Assembly (NCBI RefSeq): GCF_000422785.1
Contig: NZ_AUGS01000014.1
Coordinates: 49,487-113,486, forward strand
Direction of reading: 5' to 3'
Source: Pseudovibrio exalbescens DSM 16456
GTDB lineage: Bacteria; Pseudomonadota; Alphaproteobacteria; Rhizobiales; Stappiaceae
Length of the DNA stretch: 64,000 bases
This document shows positions 36,692 through 45,670 of this stretch, in pieces. Both the position numbers and the translations under genes were made by a program. Within the stretch, counting starts at the first letter, position 1, and each line of letters starts with the position of its first letter. Under the pieces are notes generated by a model. It was not told where the DNA came from. It saw only the letters and a list, made by a program, of their open reading frames with translations, and did no database searches.

Positions 36692-38205
36692 ATGTGCAAC
36701 TCCATGCCAGCCGCATCCACGAGTTTTTCGTCACGCACCAGAGCCGCAGCCGCTTCTATGTCCGGAGCAAGGAAGCGGTCCTCAGTGAGGGCCGGCACAT
36801 CGGTTCGCAATCTGGCTACCACGGCTTGTAGTGGCGTGGATGTTTTGAGCGGCGCGCGAGCCTCAATGCCCTGGGCTCCGCAAAGTGCCTCAATGCCTAG
36901 TATGACCGCGAGATTGTCATTCATCCGCTTGAGCCGGTAGGCACCATGGGCTGCCATGCTGACGTGATCTTCCTGATTGGCCGAAGTTGGGGTGGAGTCC
37001 GTGGAGCATGGATTGGCGAGGTGCTTGTTCTCGCTCATTAGCGCGGCTGTTGTTACTTCGGCGATCATGAAACCCGAATTCAGGCCCGGTTCCGGCGTCA
37101 GGAATGGTGGTAGGTCGTGGCTAAGCGCAGGATCCACCATCAAGGCGACGCGGCGCTGCGCGATGGCCCCTATTTCTGCTAGGGCCAGCGCGATCTGGTC
37201 TGCGGCAAAGGCCACGGGTTCGGCGTGAAAGTTTCCGCCTGAGAAAATGCCATCCTCTGTCACCAGCGGGTTGTCGGTTACTGCATTGGCTTCGATTTCC
37301 AGAGTACGTCCCGCAAAACGCAAAAGGTCAAGAGATGCGCCGGCGACCTGTGGCTGACAACGGATGCAGTACGGATCTTGTACTCTGTTGTCGTTCTCCA
37401 AATGGCTTTCCCGTATTTCGCTGCCTTCCATGAGGCGGGCCATGGCTGAAGCCACATCTACCTGACCGGGTTGGCCACGAAGGCGGTGGATTTCAGGATG
37501 CAACGGTTGGGTTGACCCCATGATTGCGTCAGCTGAAAGGCATGAAGTTACAACCGACGTTCGCACCATCCGCCAAGCTTCGAACAGAGCACTGAGACTA
37601 CAGGCAGTAGAGAACTGTGTGCCGTTGATAAGCGCAAGGCCTTCTTTGGGACCCAGCACCACAGGTGATAACCCGGCTTGTTTCAGCGCGGTCCCACCTT
37701 GTTGCCGCTCTCCGTTGAAAAAGGCTTCGCCTTCACCGATCATGACCGCCGCAAGATGGGCGAGGGGAGCCAAATCTCCCGACGCGCCGACGGAGCCTTG
37801 AGATGGGATCACCGGAATGACACGCTTGTTCAGCATGGCCTCAATCAAGGCGCAGATTTCCCATCGTACGCCGGAAGCTCCACGGCCCAAGGAGAGAAGC
37901 TTGAGCGCCATCATCAGACGCGTGGCTTCCGCATCAAGCGGTGTTCCTACACCGCAACAGTGGCTCAAGATAAGGTTGCGCTGCAGCGCCTTGGTGTCTT
38001 TAGGTGCAATCCGAACCGAGGCGAGCTTCCCAAATCCCGTATTCACGCCGTAAACTGGCAGGTCTCCTTGTGCGGCCTTGCGAACCCGGTCAGCAGCAAC
38101 GTCCACTTCGCCTCGTGCTGAAGGATCCAGCCTTGCGCACTCTCCCTGCCAAATTTGTTCAAGCGTGGCGAGTGTACACACGCCCGGTTCCAGCACCAAG
38201 GTCAT
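36688..38205 (-). CDS. hutH: Histidine ammonia-lyase
   Basis: A 505-residue enzyme that deaminates histidine to urocanate. The MIO prosthetic group forms from Ala-Ser-Gly in [20 protein letters not shown]. Other marks are [13 protein letters not shown] and [16 protein letters not shown] chose the ATG at 38205 ([16 protein letters not shown]), which overlaps the hutI stop as ATGA; an upstream extension of 27 residues has no family similarity. Full-length and apparently functional. Confidence 0.96.
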   Translation of the reverse strand: MTLVLEPGVCTLATLEQIWQGECARLDPSARGEVDVAADRVRKAAQGDLPVYGVNTGFGKLASVRIAPKDTKALQRNLILSHCCGVGTPLDAEATRLMMALKLLSLGRGASGVRWEICALIEAMLNKRVIPVIPSQGSVGASGDLAPLAHLAAVMIGEGEAFFNGERQQGGTALKQAGLSPVVLGPKEGLALINGTQFSTACSLSALFEAWRMVRTSVVTSCLSADAIMGSTQPLHPEIHRLRGQPGQVDVASAMARLMEGSEIRESHLENDNRVQDPYCIRCQPQVAGASLDLLRFAGRTLEIEANAVTDNPLVTEDGIFSGGNFHAEPVAFAADQIALALAEIGAIAQRRVALMVDPALSHDLPPFLTPEPGLNSGFMIAEVTTAALMSENKHLANPCSTDSTPTSANQEDHVSMAAHGAYRLKRMNDNLAVILGIEALCGAQGIEARAPLKTSTPLQAVVARLRTDVPALTEDRFLAPDIEAAAALVRDEKLVDAAGMELHI

Positions 38206-39398
38206 AGACGGCCTCCAAAGATGCGTTTGTGAAGTGGATTGATACCAATGCCATAGGATAGCTCGGAGGGGTGGGTCACATTCCATACGGCCAAATCAGC
38301 ACGTTTCCCCGGAGCGATGGTGCCGCAATCATCAAGGCCAAGGGCTTGCGCCGCATTACGAGTAGTTCCGATCAACGCCTCTGTCGGCGTCAAGCCGAAC
38401 AGTGTGCAGGCCATGTTCATTGCCAACAAGGGCGATCCCAAAGGTGATGTGCCAGGATTCCAATCGGTCGCGATGGCCATCGGCACACCATGCTTTCGCA
38501 ATGCCGAAATTGGGGGCTGTTGCGTTTCCTTCAACGTGTAATAAGCGCCCGGTAGCAGTACAGCGACGCTACCAGCGCCGGCAAGAGCTTGCACATCAGA
38601 CTCGTTCGCATATTCTAGGTGGTCCGCTGAAAGTGCGTTGTACCGAGCCGCAAGTTCCGTTCCCCCCAGATGTGAGAGCTGCTCTGAATGGATCTTTACT
38701 GGCACGCCAAGAGCCTGAGCCTTTTCGAACACACGAGCAATTTGCGCGGTGGAAAATGCGACCCCCTCACAGAACCCATCAACAGCATCTATCAGGCCCT
38801 CCGCATGGGCGGCCTCAAGTGTAGGTAGGCAAATATCATCGATGTAAGAATCTGCATCGGCGCCTTTGGGCGGCGCATGAGCCCCAAGAAACGTGGTGGT
38901 AACGCGTATTGGCCGGTTGTTGCCAATTGCCCTGGCCACCCGAAGCATTTTCAGCTCGGTATCCATATCAAGCCCGTATCCCGACTTGACCTCAACAGTC
39001 CCAACCCCCTCTGCAATCAGAGCGTCCACACGGACCAACGCAGCGGAGAGCAAGTTCTCCTCTGATGTGGCTCTGGTTGCAGCTACGGTTGACATTATAC
39101 CGCCACCGGAACGGGCGATCTCTTCATAGCTCGCACCCTCCAGACGCATCTCAAACTCGCTGGCGCGGTTTCCGCCGTGGACAATGTGCGTATGGCAATC
39201 AATGAGCGCGGGCGTGACCAATCTGCCGCCCATATCTACAGGCTGCGCTTTGGACACATAACTCGGGATATCGGTCCTTTTGCCGGCCCATGCGATGGTA
39301 TCGTTTTCAAGCACAATCGCCGCGTCATCCGTCAAGCCATAGCTCGCCTTCGAGATCATCGCAGCCCTGACATTCGTGATCAGTCTGACGTCGGTCAT
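38202..39398 (-). CDS. hutI: Imidazolonepropionase
   Basis: A 398-residue amidohydrolase-superfamily enzyme hydrolysing imidazolonepropionate to N-formimidoyl-glutamate. The metal-binding HTH occurs in [20 protein letters not shown], then [18 protein letters not shown], a His in [16 protein letters not shown] and the Asp in [14 protein letters not shown]. First gene of the minus-strand hut operon. Its promoter shares 74 bp with divergent hutF, including TATGT/ACATA repeats. Confidence 0.96.
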   Translation of the reverse strand: MTDVRLITNVRAAMISKASYGLTDDAAIVLENDTIAWAGKRTDIPSYVSKAQPVDMGGRLVTPALIDCHTHIVHGGNRASEFEMRLEGASYEEIARSGGGIMSTVAATRATSEENLLSAALVRVDALIAEGVGTVEVKSGYGLDMDTELKMLRVARAIGNNRPIRVTTTFLGAHAPPKGADADSYIDDICLPTLEAAHAEGLIDAVDGFCEGVAFSTAQIARVFEKAQALGVPVKIHSEQLSHLGGTELAARYNALSADHLEYANESDVQALAGAGSVAVLLPGAYYTLKETQQPPISALRKHGVPMAIATDWNPGTSPLGSPLLAMNMACTLFGLTPTEALIGTTRNAAQALGLDDCGTIAPGKRADLAVWNVTHPSELSYGIGINPLHKRIFGGRL

Positions 39399-39436
39399 CG
39401 TGCGTCCTTCTTGCTAATGAGCATTCATATTCGTAA

Positions 39437-39457
39437 TATGTAGCGACATAATATGTC
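39437..39457. promoter_or_regulatory. Candidate HutC operator between hutI and hutF
   Basis: Three half-sites in a row: TATGT-N4-ACATA-N1-TATGT. The right part is a perfect 13-bp palindrome, GACATAATATGTC (39445-39457). It lies in the short divergent promoter region of the hut genes, with a GntR/UTRA repressor gene in the locus. Confidence 0.6.
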
Positions 39458-39472
39458 AACAGAAGTGATCTC

Positions 39473-40834
39473 ATGGAAATCCTGCACGCCAAGCAAGCAC
39501 TTACTGCAAATGGCTGGGCCAATGACGTAACGGTCGAAATTGCTGAGGGACGAATCGCATCCGTCGAACCGGGCAGCCATTCAAGGGGTCGAGAGGTTGA
39601 TTTGCTTTTGCCTGCCCCAACGAACCTTCACAGCCACGCCTTTCAACGCGCCATGTCGGGTCTTACCGAGACACGTGGTCCAGATCCGCGCGATACCTTT
39701 TGGACTTGGCGCCGGTTAATGTATCGGTTCCTCGACCAATTATCGCCTGAAGATGTGGAGGCGATCGCATCCCTTGTTTTTATGGAGATGCTCGAGGCAG
39801 GGTATGCTGCCGTTGCCGAGTTCCACTATCTACATCACGACGTTGGTGGGAAAGTCTACAATGACCCCGCCGAAATGGCGGGACGAATTGTGACCGCAAC
39901 GCAGGCAACCGGCATCGGCCTGACACTTCTACCAGTGCTTTACAGTCATGGTGGATGTGATCGGCGAAGCCTTGAAGGTGGGCAAAAACGCTTTGGCAAC
40001 AATCTTGAGGGGTTTGAGAGGCTCCATGAAGCAAGCGCCACCCATCTGCGGAAAGCGAATGCAGACGCGGTGTTGGGGGTGGCGCCGCATTCGCTGCGTG
40101 CTGTTGATCCTGAGACCTTAAAAAAGGTGGGTCGACTGGGCGATGGGCCAGTACATATCCATGCGGCCGAGCAAATGGCCGAGGTGGACGAAGTGAAAAT
40201 GCATCTCGGAGGGCGTCCTGTTGAGTGGTTGCTGAACAATCTTGATATCGATAGAAGTTGGTGCCTCATTCATTGTACGCAAATGTCTGATGCGGAGACG
40301 ACTGCGCTGGCCAAGACGGGGGCTGTGGCTGGGCTCTGTCCAATTACCGAGGCCAACCTTGGAGACGGTATCTTCAACTGCACTCAGTTCTTGGCTGCAG
40401 GAGGACGCTTTGGTGTGGGTTCAGACTCGAATGTTCACATCGCCCTGTTTGAAGAGCTGTGCATGTTGGATTACTCACAGCGGCTGAGAGATAACACTCG
40501 TGCCGCAACGGCAGAGCAGGGGCGATCTGCTGGTCGCGTTCTGTTTGAAGGTGCCGCAAGGGGCGCGGCGCAAGCAGCGGGACGTAATTCAGGTCAAATT
40601 GCCCCGGGGGCGTGGGCCGATTTGATCGCGCTCGACAGAGAAAACGAATGGATTTACAACCGCCGCGGTGATCTTGCTCTGGATGCTCTCATCTTCGGTG
40701 GGCGCGGACGTGAATGCATCCGCGATGTCTGGAGCGCCGGACGCCACGTCGTTCAAGATGGCTGCCATAAAGACCGAGAAAACATCGTAAGGCGCTTTCG
40801 GGCGGTCATGGATGGCCTGAGGCAAGGGATTTGA
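39473..40834 (+). CDS. hutF: Formimidoylglutamate deiminase
   Basis: A 453-residue metal-dependent deiminase that converts N-formimidoylglutamate to N-formylglutamate and ammonia. Metal-binding residues appear in LHSHAFQRAMSGLTE, in VHIHAAEQMAEVDEV and in GVGSDSNVHIALFEELCMLD. The substrate-binding tail RDTFWTWRRLMYRF is also present. Presence of hutF and hutG excludes the direct HutE-type formamide route. It overlaps hutC through TGATG, so enzyme and repressor are made from one message. Confidence 0.95.
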   Translation: MEILHAKQALTANGWANDVTVEIAEGRIASVEPGSHSRGREVDLLLPAPTNLHSHAFQRAMSGLTETRGPDPRDTFWTWRRLMYRFLDQLSPEDVEAIASLVFMEMLEAGYAAVAEFHYLHHDVGGKVYNDPAEMAGRIVTATQATGIGLTLLPVLYSHGGCDRRSLEGGQKRFGNNLEGFERLHEASATHLRKANADAVLGVAPHSLRAVDPETLKKVGRLGDGPVHIHAAEQMAEVDEVKMHLGGRPVEWLLNNLDIDRSWCLIHCTQMSDAETTALAKTGAVAGLCPITEANLGDGIFNCTQFLAAGGRFGVGSDSNVHIALFEELCMLDYSQRLRDNTRAATAEQGRSAGRVLFEGAARGAAQAAGRNSGQIAPGAWADLIALDRENEWIYNRRGDLALDALIFGGRGRECIRDVWSAGRHVVQDGCHKDRENIVRRFRAVMDGLRQGI

Positions 40835-41532
40835 TGCAACAAGGACGCCAAAGCTGGAAGACAGTTCGGGATCGCATTCATGAATGGATCCTCTCGGGTC
40901 GTTATGGGCCGGGAGACAAACTGCCCAAAGATGCCGAACTGGCCTTGGATCTGGATTGCGCGCGCTCCACCATCCAACGTGCCATGCAGGATTTGTCAGA
41001 CAGCGGAATTGTTGAGCGCCGACGCAAAGGCGGCACCCATGTGCGCAAAAACCCACTGGTTCGCGCAACTCTTGATATACCACTGACGCGGTTAGAGATC
41101 GAGCAGCGCGGCGGGCAGTATGGGTATCAACTGATCGAAAAGGCCAAACGCCCTCCAACCCGCGCCGTTCAAGCGGCCTTTGGCATGACTGAACCGAGCG
41201 AGTTTCTGCAGATCGTTTGCTTGCATCTCTCGGATGGGCGTCCCTATACCCTTGAAGATCGTTGGGTTTCCATCGATACGGTGCCGAATATACTTGCGGT
41301 TGATTTGACACGAGAAAATGCGAATGAGTGGCTGCTGAAGAATGCTCCATATACTCGGATTGAGCTTAAGTTTTATGCGGTAAATGCCGATGAAGAGACA
41401 GCCGATCTTTTGGCTGTGACGCCGGGGTGCGCACTTCTGGCGATGGAACGCACAACCTGGGTCGATGACGCAGCCATCACAACCGTTACCGCCATAACAG
41501 CACCAGGCTACCAATTGCTGAGCCGTAGTTGA
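40834..41532 (+). CDS. hutC: Histidine utilisation repressor, GntR/UTRA
   Basis: A 232-residue regulator. The winged helix includes IHEWILSGRYGPGDKLPKDAEL and CARSTIQRAMQDLSDSGIV; a UTRA ligand-binding domain follows from about 75 (VRATLDIPLTRLEIEQRG, then ADLLAVTPGCALLAMERTTW). Urocanate is the known inducer of HutC. Start taken at the ATG overlapping the hutF stop, with AAGGGA upstream. The gene ends only 24 bp before an IS remnant; the last residues (GYQLLSRS) are a little unlike the usual HutC end, but the domain is complete. Confidence 0.93.
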   Translation: MQQGRQSWKTVRDRIHEWILSGRYGPGDKLPKDAELALDLDCARSTIQRAMQDLSDSGIVERRRKGGTHVRKNPLVRATLDIPLTRLEIEQRGGQYGYQLIEKAKRPPTRAVQAAFGMTEPSEFLQIVCLHLSDGRPYTLEDRWVSIDTVPNILAVDLTRENANEWLLKNAPYTRIELKFYAVNADEETADLLAVTPGCALLAMERTTWVDDAAITTVTAITAPGYQLLSRS

Positions 41533-41556
41533 TGTTGCGAGTTTGACTTGCGCGGG

Positions 41557-41580
41557 TTGCACTTCGTTTGTGAATCCACC
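41557..41580. repeat. 24-bp direct repeat, left copy
   Basis: Identical to 42430-42453 in the same orientation. It interrupts the transposase frame directly after the codons for PQAPY. Confidence 0.85.
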
Positions 41581-42390
41581 GTAGGGCGCTTGGGGATCGC
41601 AGAACCACGCACTAGCGCCGATCCCGGCTTTGAGATGCTTCCAGGCTGAGAACTCGGTGCCTCGATCAAAAGTGATCGACTGACGTGCATCGGCGGGCAG
41701 GAGAGCCAGACCCTGGATCAGCGCCTCCATGATCGGTTTGGACTGGCGATCCTCATTGCGCAGGACGACGGCAAAGCGGCTGACGCGCTCGACCAGGGAC
41801 GTCACGTTGACCTTTCCATGTTCCTTGCGGAACATCATCAGATCGCACTCCCAGTGGCCAAACTCATCGCGTTCAGAGATGCGTTCAGGCCTGTGTGACA
41901 GGCTTTGAACGTCGAAGATGTGGGTCCGGGGATGCCTGCGAAAGTCACGCGGCCTGCGGCGGCGGCGATGCTCGGGGAGGTGACGATAGAACTGCTCGTC
42001 ACGACCGTCCTTGGAATAGGCGAACCGATAGATCGTCTCGTGGCTCACGCGGATTGGGTGGCGTTCCAGGTGCATCCGGCCCGCGATCTGTTCAGGGGAC
42101 CAACCTGCCTTCAGACGGTCTTCAATGGCGGCCTTGAGATCTGGATGCACGATCATCTTGCGATGGAGCGCGCGGCGCTTCTCGTATTTGTCCTGAGCCA
42201 CAAGCGCATGATAGCCGTTCAGTTCGGGCAGGTCGGCGTCCGTGTATCGGTTCCGTTTGATGTCTCGGTAGATCGTGGACGGATCGCGGCCCAATCTGTC
42301 CGCGATCTCTGATATCGGCATTTTGGCTTCAAGCCACTTTGCAAGCTTCCGTCGATCGTCCAGCTTCAGGTGACAGTAGTGGGCGCCCAT
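41581..42390 (-). pseudogene. Truncated IS30-family transposase
   Basis: The frame encodes about 270 residues of an IS30 transposase: the N-terminal helix-turn-helix region (ISEIADRLGRDPSTIYRDIK), then EFGHWECDLMMFRKEHGKVN with the first catalytic Asp and SITFDRGTEFSAWKHLKAG with the second. Similarity stops after AWFCDPQAPY, just before the expected QKGTVEN segment that holds the catalytic Glu. From there the frame runs through the IS-end repeat and then through hutC antisense. Loss of the third DDE residue means it cannot be active. Confidence 0.85.
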
Positions 42391-42429
42391 TCTTCACACT
42401 CCATGCAACTCTCTGTATTCGTACAGCAT

Positions 42430-42453
42430 TTGCACTTCGTTTGTGAATCCACC
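42430..42453. repeat. 24-bp direct repeat, right copy (probable IS terminus)
   Basis: Lies 39 bp upstream of the transposase start, where the left end of an IS30 element is expected. Identical to 41557-41580. The bases 42454-42542 to the right contain nothing recognised. Confidence 0.8.
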
Positions 42454-42542
42454 CCGCCTACAGGTTTATGAATGATAATACGCGTTATGGAATATAAAAA
42501 TACTCAGAAACGAAGTGCTATGAGCATTGATGTTTTGTTTTG

Positions 42543-44486
42543 CTAGGCTGAGATATAAGCAGTTTGCGGCTCGGGCACGAGGAGCCCGTGCTCCATGAGT
42601 TTCTTCAGTGCCAGTTCAATCTTTTCCCGAGCAGCAGGCGGGAATGATCCCGTCAAGTCTTTAAAGGAACTTGGTTCTTCCGCTTTGCTTAGTAATCCGC
42701 CCAAAACGTCACTCAGGTTTACGATGCGGCCATTGCCCGCATTGTACGCGAGCCATGCTTTCTTCGCTGCCACATTGGTTGGTTGCGGAGGTGGTGTGTT
42801 TGGCCGAGGTCGGAAGTCGCCATAAAGATCATCCAGTGCGCGGTAGTCAAATTGTGTTTGGACCAGCCGGACGCCGGGCGCTTTTGTGACTTTCAGATTG
42901 TCCCCGACCTCTTCCGTTAGGCCTGATTTCGTCTGTTCTGGTATCTCAACAGCGTTGGGCTTTCCTTCATCGGCATGAAGTGGCGATGGCGGCAAGTCGT
43001 TGTCACGGAGCTTGAGGCGAGGCGCCAACTCAGCTGCGGTTTGGAAAAAATTCTCACTGTTGAGCCCGGTTTCACTCCGAAAGTGAAGAGTTCTTGGAAG
43101 ATCTGCATTTCCGGGATCCATCAGCTCGACGATGCCAAAATCTTCAGGCGTTTGGTGTGCAGGAGAGCCAATTGGCACCCTGTATAACTTTAGACGCAAG
43201 ATTTGGTCTATCTCATCCCTATTCTTTTCAAGGAACGAGATAAACCTCTCGAAGCTCGAAGCCGTATCCCGTGGGAAGCCATAGACCAACGTTAGCGATA
43301 CATATAGACCAGCCTGCTTGGCAGCACGCCAAGAGGCCAGTAACCCTTCCTGTGCTGACGACTCATCGGCCCAACCCACAAACCCTTTGACCTCAAACAT
43401 CAATGAGCTCAAGCCCGCATGCGCCAAACGCTGCGCGACCTCCCGTGAAAGCGTCCGGCCGAAACCAAGGGTGGCCGACCATGCAGCTTCCTTACCGGCA
43501 AGAAGCCCCGCCAGATCCAACAGGGCATCGGGCGTGCTCGGTGCCACGAACAGCAGTCGCACTGATGTTTCATCCAGAGCGCCACTTGCCAACATGGAAT
43601 GAAACGCATGGTTCGACTCCGGAGAGGCCGTTACCCGCAGGACAGGCACCGCTGGCCCCTGAAGTGTAAAGGACTCGATTGCACTGACCCAATGGTGGGG
43701 GGACACACCGATGTCGGCATCCGCCAGCTTTGCCATGACGCTAGGTTTGTCTGGCAGGATTTCAACGGGAACGTCTGGCAGTGCGCCGCATTTCTTTGCT
43801 TTATTCAAGCTCGGCGAAACCGGCCCGCAGAAAACAAGGTTCGGCAGGTCTTCGCCATGCGTGCTGAACTCAGACAGCGCTTTTAGCAAGCTCATAGTGG
43901 GTAGGAGTTGTTGGTCCGCATCAAGCCAGACAAGCCAAGTCTCGGAGGCCTTCACCCCGACCCTTCCAATAAGGTCTCGCCAAAAATCGTGATAGGGAAA
44001 TGATTGATCCTTGCAAACGGCACGGAGATCCGAACTCACTTCTGTACTATGCACAGCGGTTAAGTCGTTGAGACGAAGCTGCCCGTAGTAAGGTGCAATG
44101 CCAACTTCGAGCCTTCGTTCTATGTCTTGGCGTAACACATCTTGCCTGCGCGGCGATGCATCCTGTTGAAGCAACTCACTCAACATATGCCCGGCATCTT
44201 CTTCGCTGAGGTCAGACTGTAAAAGCTTGCTGCGCAGCAGACGGTAATAGCCGTAGGCGTGATCGCCATTCAACAGCCCCTCATCCGGCGTTGAATCAGT
44301 CAGCTTTTTTTCCAGTAGTGCACAGCGGGCTGCAGCATGGGAACCTGAGAGAAAGCGTCGAAATGCCAATTGGTTGGCGTCAAGAAGGTGTCCACCCATA
44401 GCGCAAACACGCGCCGCCAGATCTATCAACTCAACATCAGGCGCGGTGGGATCCGTTTGCGGCGGGTAAATCAGGCGAAGTGACAT
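42543..44486 (-). CDS. B12-binding radical SAM-like protein lacking the cluster cysteines
   Basis: A 647-residue protein. The N-terminus (LIYPPQTDPTAPDVELIDLA to LLDAN) and a second lobe (WLVWLDADQQLLPTMSLLK, then NLVFCGPVSPS) resemble the cobalamin-binding part of B12-radical SAM enzymes. The segment ATLGFGRTLSREVAQRLAHA to LYVSLTLVYGFPRDTASSF and KLYRVPIGSP follows the radical SAM barrel. Where CxxxCxxC is expected, at about residues 284-298, the chain reads RVTASPESNHAFHS, without Cys. A C-terminal helical, winged-helix-like part (about 563-643) ends the chain. Start chosen at ATG 44486 after AGGAG. Last gene of the operon; probably a binding or scaffold protein. Confidence 0.65.
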   Translation of the reverse strand: MSLRLIYPPQTDPTAPDVELIDLAARVCAMGGHLLDANQLAFRRFLSGSHAAARCALLEKKLTDSTPDEGLLNGDHAYGYYRLLRSKLLQSDLSEEDAGHMLSELLQQDASPRRQDVLRQDIERRLEVGIAPYYGQLRLNDLTAVHSTEVSSDLRAVCKDQSFPYHDFWRDLIGRVGVKASETWLVWLDADQQLLPTMSLLKALSEFSTHGEDLPNLVFCGPVSPSLNKAKKCGALPDVPVEILPDKPSVMAKLADADIGVSPHHWVSAIESFTLQGPAVPVLRVTASPESNHAFHSMLASGALDETSVRLLFVAPSTPDALLDLAGLLAGKEAAWSATLGFGRTLSREVAQRLAHAGLSSLMFEVKGFVGWADESSAQEGLLASWRAAKQAGLYVSLTLVYGFPRDTASSFERFISFLEKNRDEIDQILRLKLYRVPIGSPAHQTPEDFGIVELMDPGNADLPRTLHFRSETGLNSENFFQTAAELAPRLKLRDNDLPPSPLHADEGKPNAVEIPEQTKSGLTEEVGDNLKVTKAPGVRLVQTQFDYRALDDLYGDFRPRPNTPPPQPTNVAAKKAWLAYNAGNGRIVNLSDVLGGLLSKAEEPSSFKDLTGSFPPAAREKIELALKKLMEHGLLVPEPQTAYISA

Positions 44487-44503
44487 GAACAATTTCTCCT
44501 AAA

Positions 44504-45670
44504 CTATGCGGCAACCGAAAAACGGTCGGGTCTGAACGCCTCAAAGTCTTTGTGAGCTGGTTCGCCCAAGGCAAGACCACAGACAACATCTGCGGTGATG
44601 GCGCTCAGCAAGACACCATGGCTGCCATGGCCGGTAGCCATGGTCAGCCCATCCAGCCCGGCAAAACGTCCAATCAACGGATAGCCGTCGGGTGTCATGG
44701 GGCGAATACCCACAAATTGATCAAGCACAGGCGCTTGCAGGAGTATCGGCACGACCCGCGCGATCTCGGCAAGACTGGAGAGCCCTCCAAGGGTATGATT
44801 TGGAGTGCTCTTGCGTGCTTCATGAGTAGCCCCAATCACAACGCGCCCACCAGCCTTCGGCACGATATAGCCGCGGCCCGTAGTAATCACGGGGTCGAAA
44901 CGGTGACGGGTAGGCAAACCAACGACGATCATTTGCCCACGAACCGGGCTTATGGGCACCTGTAGCCCCATGCCTTCCAGCAGGCTCCCGGTTTGGTAAC
45001 CAGTCGCGACAATTGTTTCGGCAGCTTCTATCTCAACGCCCGTAGAGAGACGCCCACCAATAACGCGCGAAGTTGTGTGCACCAATGCTTCAACGCGGGT
45101 TTGGGTCAGGAGTGTCAGCCCCAAGTCCAGCGCGCACTGTGCCAAGGCAGACACCAGTGCGGGTGGGTATGTGTGATGCGCATGAGCGCCAACAATGCCA
45201 CCTGCAATGCCCTCGGCAATGTAGGGGTGACGCGCCCGCAGTGCAGCTGCATCCAGTTGACGCTCATGGGGATCAGCAAGGCCGGGATCGGCGAGATATG
45301 CTGAGAGCAACTGAAGCTCTTTGGAGTCTTGTGCCACGCGCAAATGCGGGCTTTCGACCACACTATGTCGTGCGTGGTGCTGCTCGCCGCCGACCTCCGC
45401 CACCAGTTGGCGAAACCGCTGCAGACCGGCAATGGACAACCGTGAGTATGGTGTTCCTGCCTCCCCCTCAGCCACAGTCGTTAACAGACCTGCCCGGGCA
45501 GCGCTCGCCTCAAGTCCGAGGGCGTCTCGCGCCTCTACCAGCACCACCTTCTTCCCGGCCTGCAGTAAACGCAGGGCGATTACAACGCCAACCACGCCCC
45601 CGCCAATAATAAGGGCGTCAGTGGTGTTTGGTGATTGCGTAGGGGATGGATTTCGAAACCGCTCTTCCAT
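44504..45670 (-). CDS. DAO-type FAD-dependent amino acid/amine oxidoreductase
   Basis: A 388-residue flavoprotein of the D-amino acid oxidase/glycine oxidase family. The dinucleotide fold is ALIIGGGVVGVVIALRLLQA with GKKVVLVEA closing the Rossmann motif, and the C-terminal FAD contact is GIRPMTPDGYPLIGRFAGLD then ATGHGSHGVLLS. The family oxidises a primary or secondary amine next to a carboxylate, which suits a C-terminally added amino acid. It overlaps the preceding TPR gene (TAATG) and is 17 bp from the radical SAM-like gene. A tailoring role after peptide extension is inferred from context. Confidence 0.8.
   Translation of the reverse strand: MEERFRNPSPTQSPNTTDALIIGGGVVGVVIALRLLQAGKKVVLVEARDALGLEASAARAGLLTTVAEGEAGTPYSRLSIAGLQRFRQLVAEVGGEQHHARHSVVESPHLRVAQDSKELQLLSAYLADPGLADPHERQLDAAALRARHPYIAEGIAGGIVGAHAHHTYPPALVSALAQCALDLGLTLLTQTRVEALVHTTSRVIGGRLSTGVEIEAAETIVATGYQTGSLLEGMGLQVPISPVRGQMIVVGLPTRHRFDPVITTGRGYIVPKAGGRVVIGATHEARKSTPNHTLGGLSSLAEIARVVPILLQAPVLDQFVGIRPMTPDGYPLIGRFAGLDGLTMATGHGSHGVLLSAITADVVCGLALGEPAHKDFEAFRPDRFSVAA

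Larger units (their letters stand above)
41557..42453 (-). mobile_element. Broken IS30-family element with direct-repeat ends
   Basis: An 897-bp relic. Both ends carry the same 24-bp sequence in the same orientation (minus-strand start GGTGGATTCACAAACGAAG), at 42430-42453 and 41557-41580, and match stops exactly at 24 bases. Intact IS30 elements have inverted ends, so this is not a complete copy. A second insertion into the element followed by deletion would explain both the truncated transposase and the extra end. It separates the hut locus from the biosynthetic operon. Confidence 0.75.

Noticed and set aside
41092..41580. C-terminal half of the long transposase frame as real protein
   Set aside because: It runs through the IS-end repeat and antisense to hutC; similarity to IS30 ends at PQAPY.
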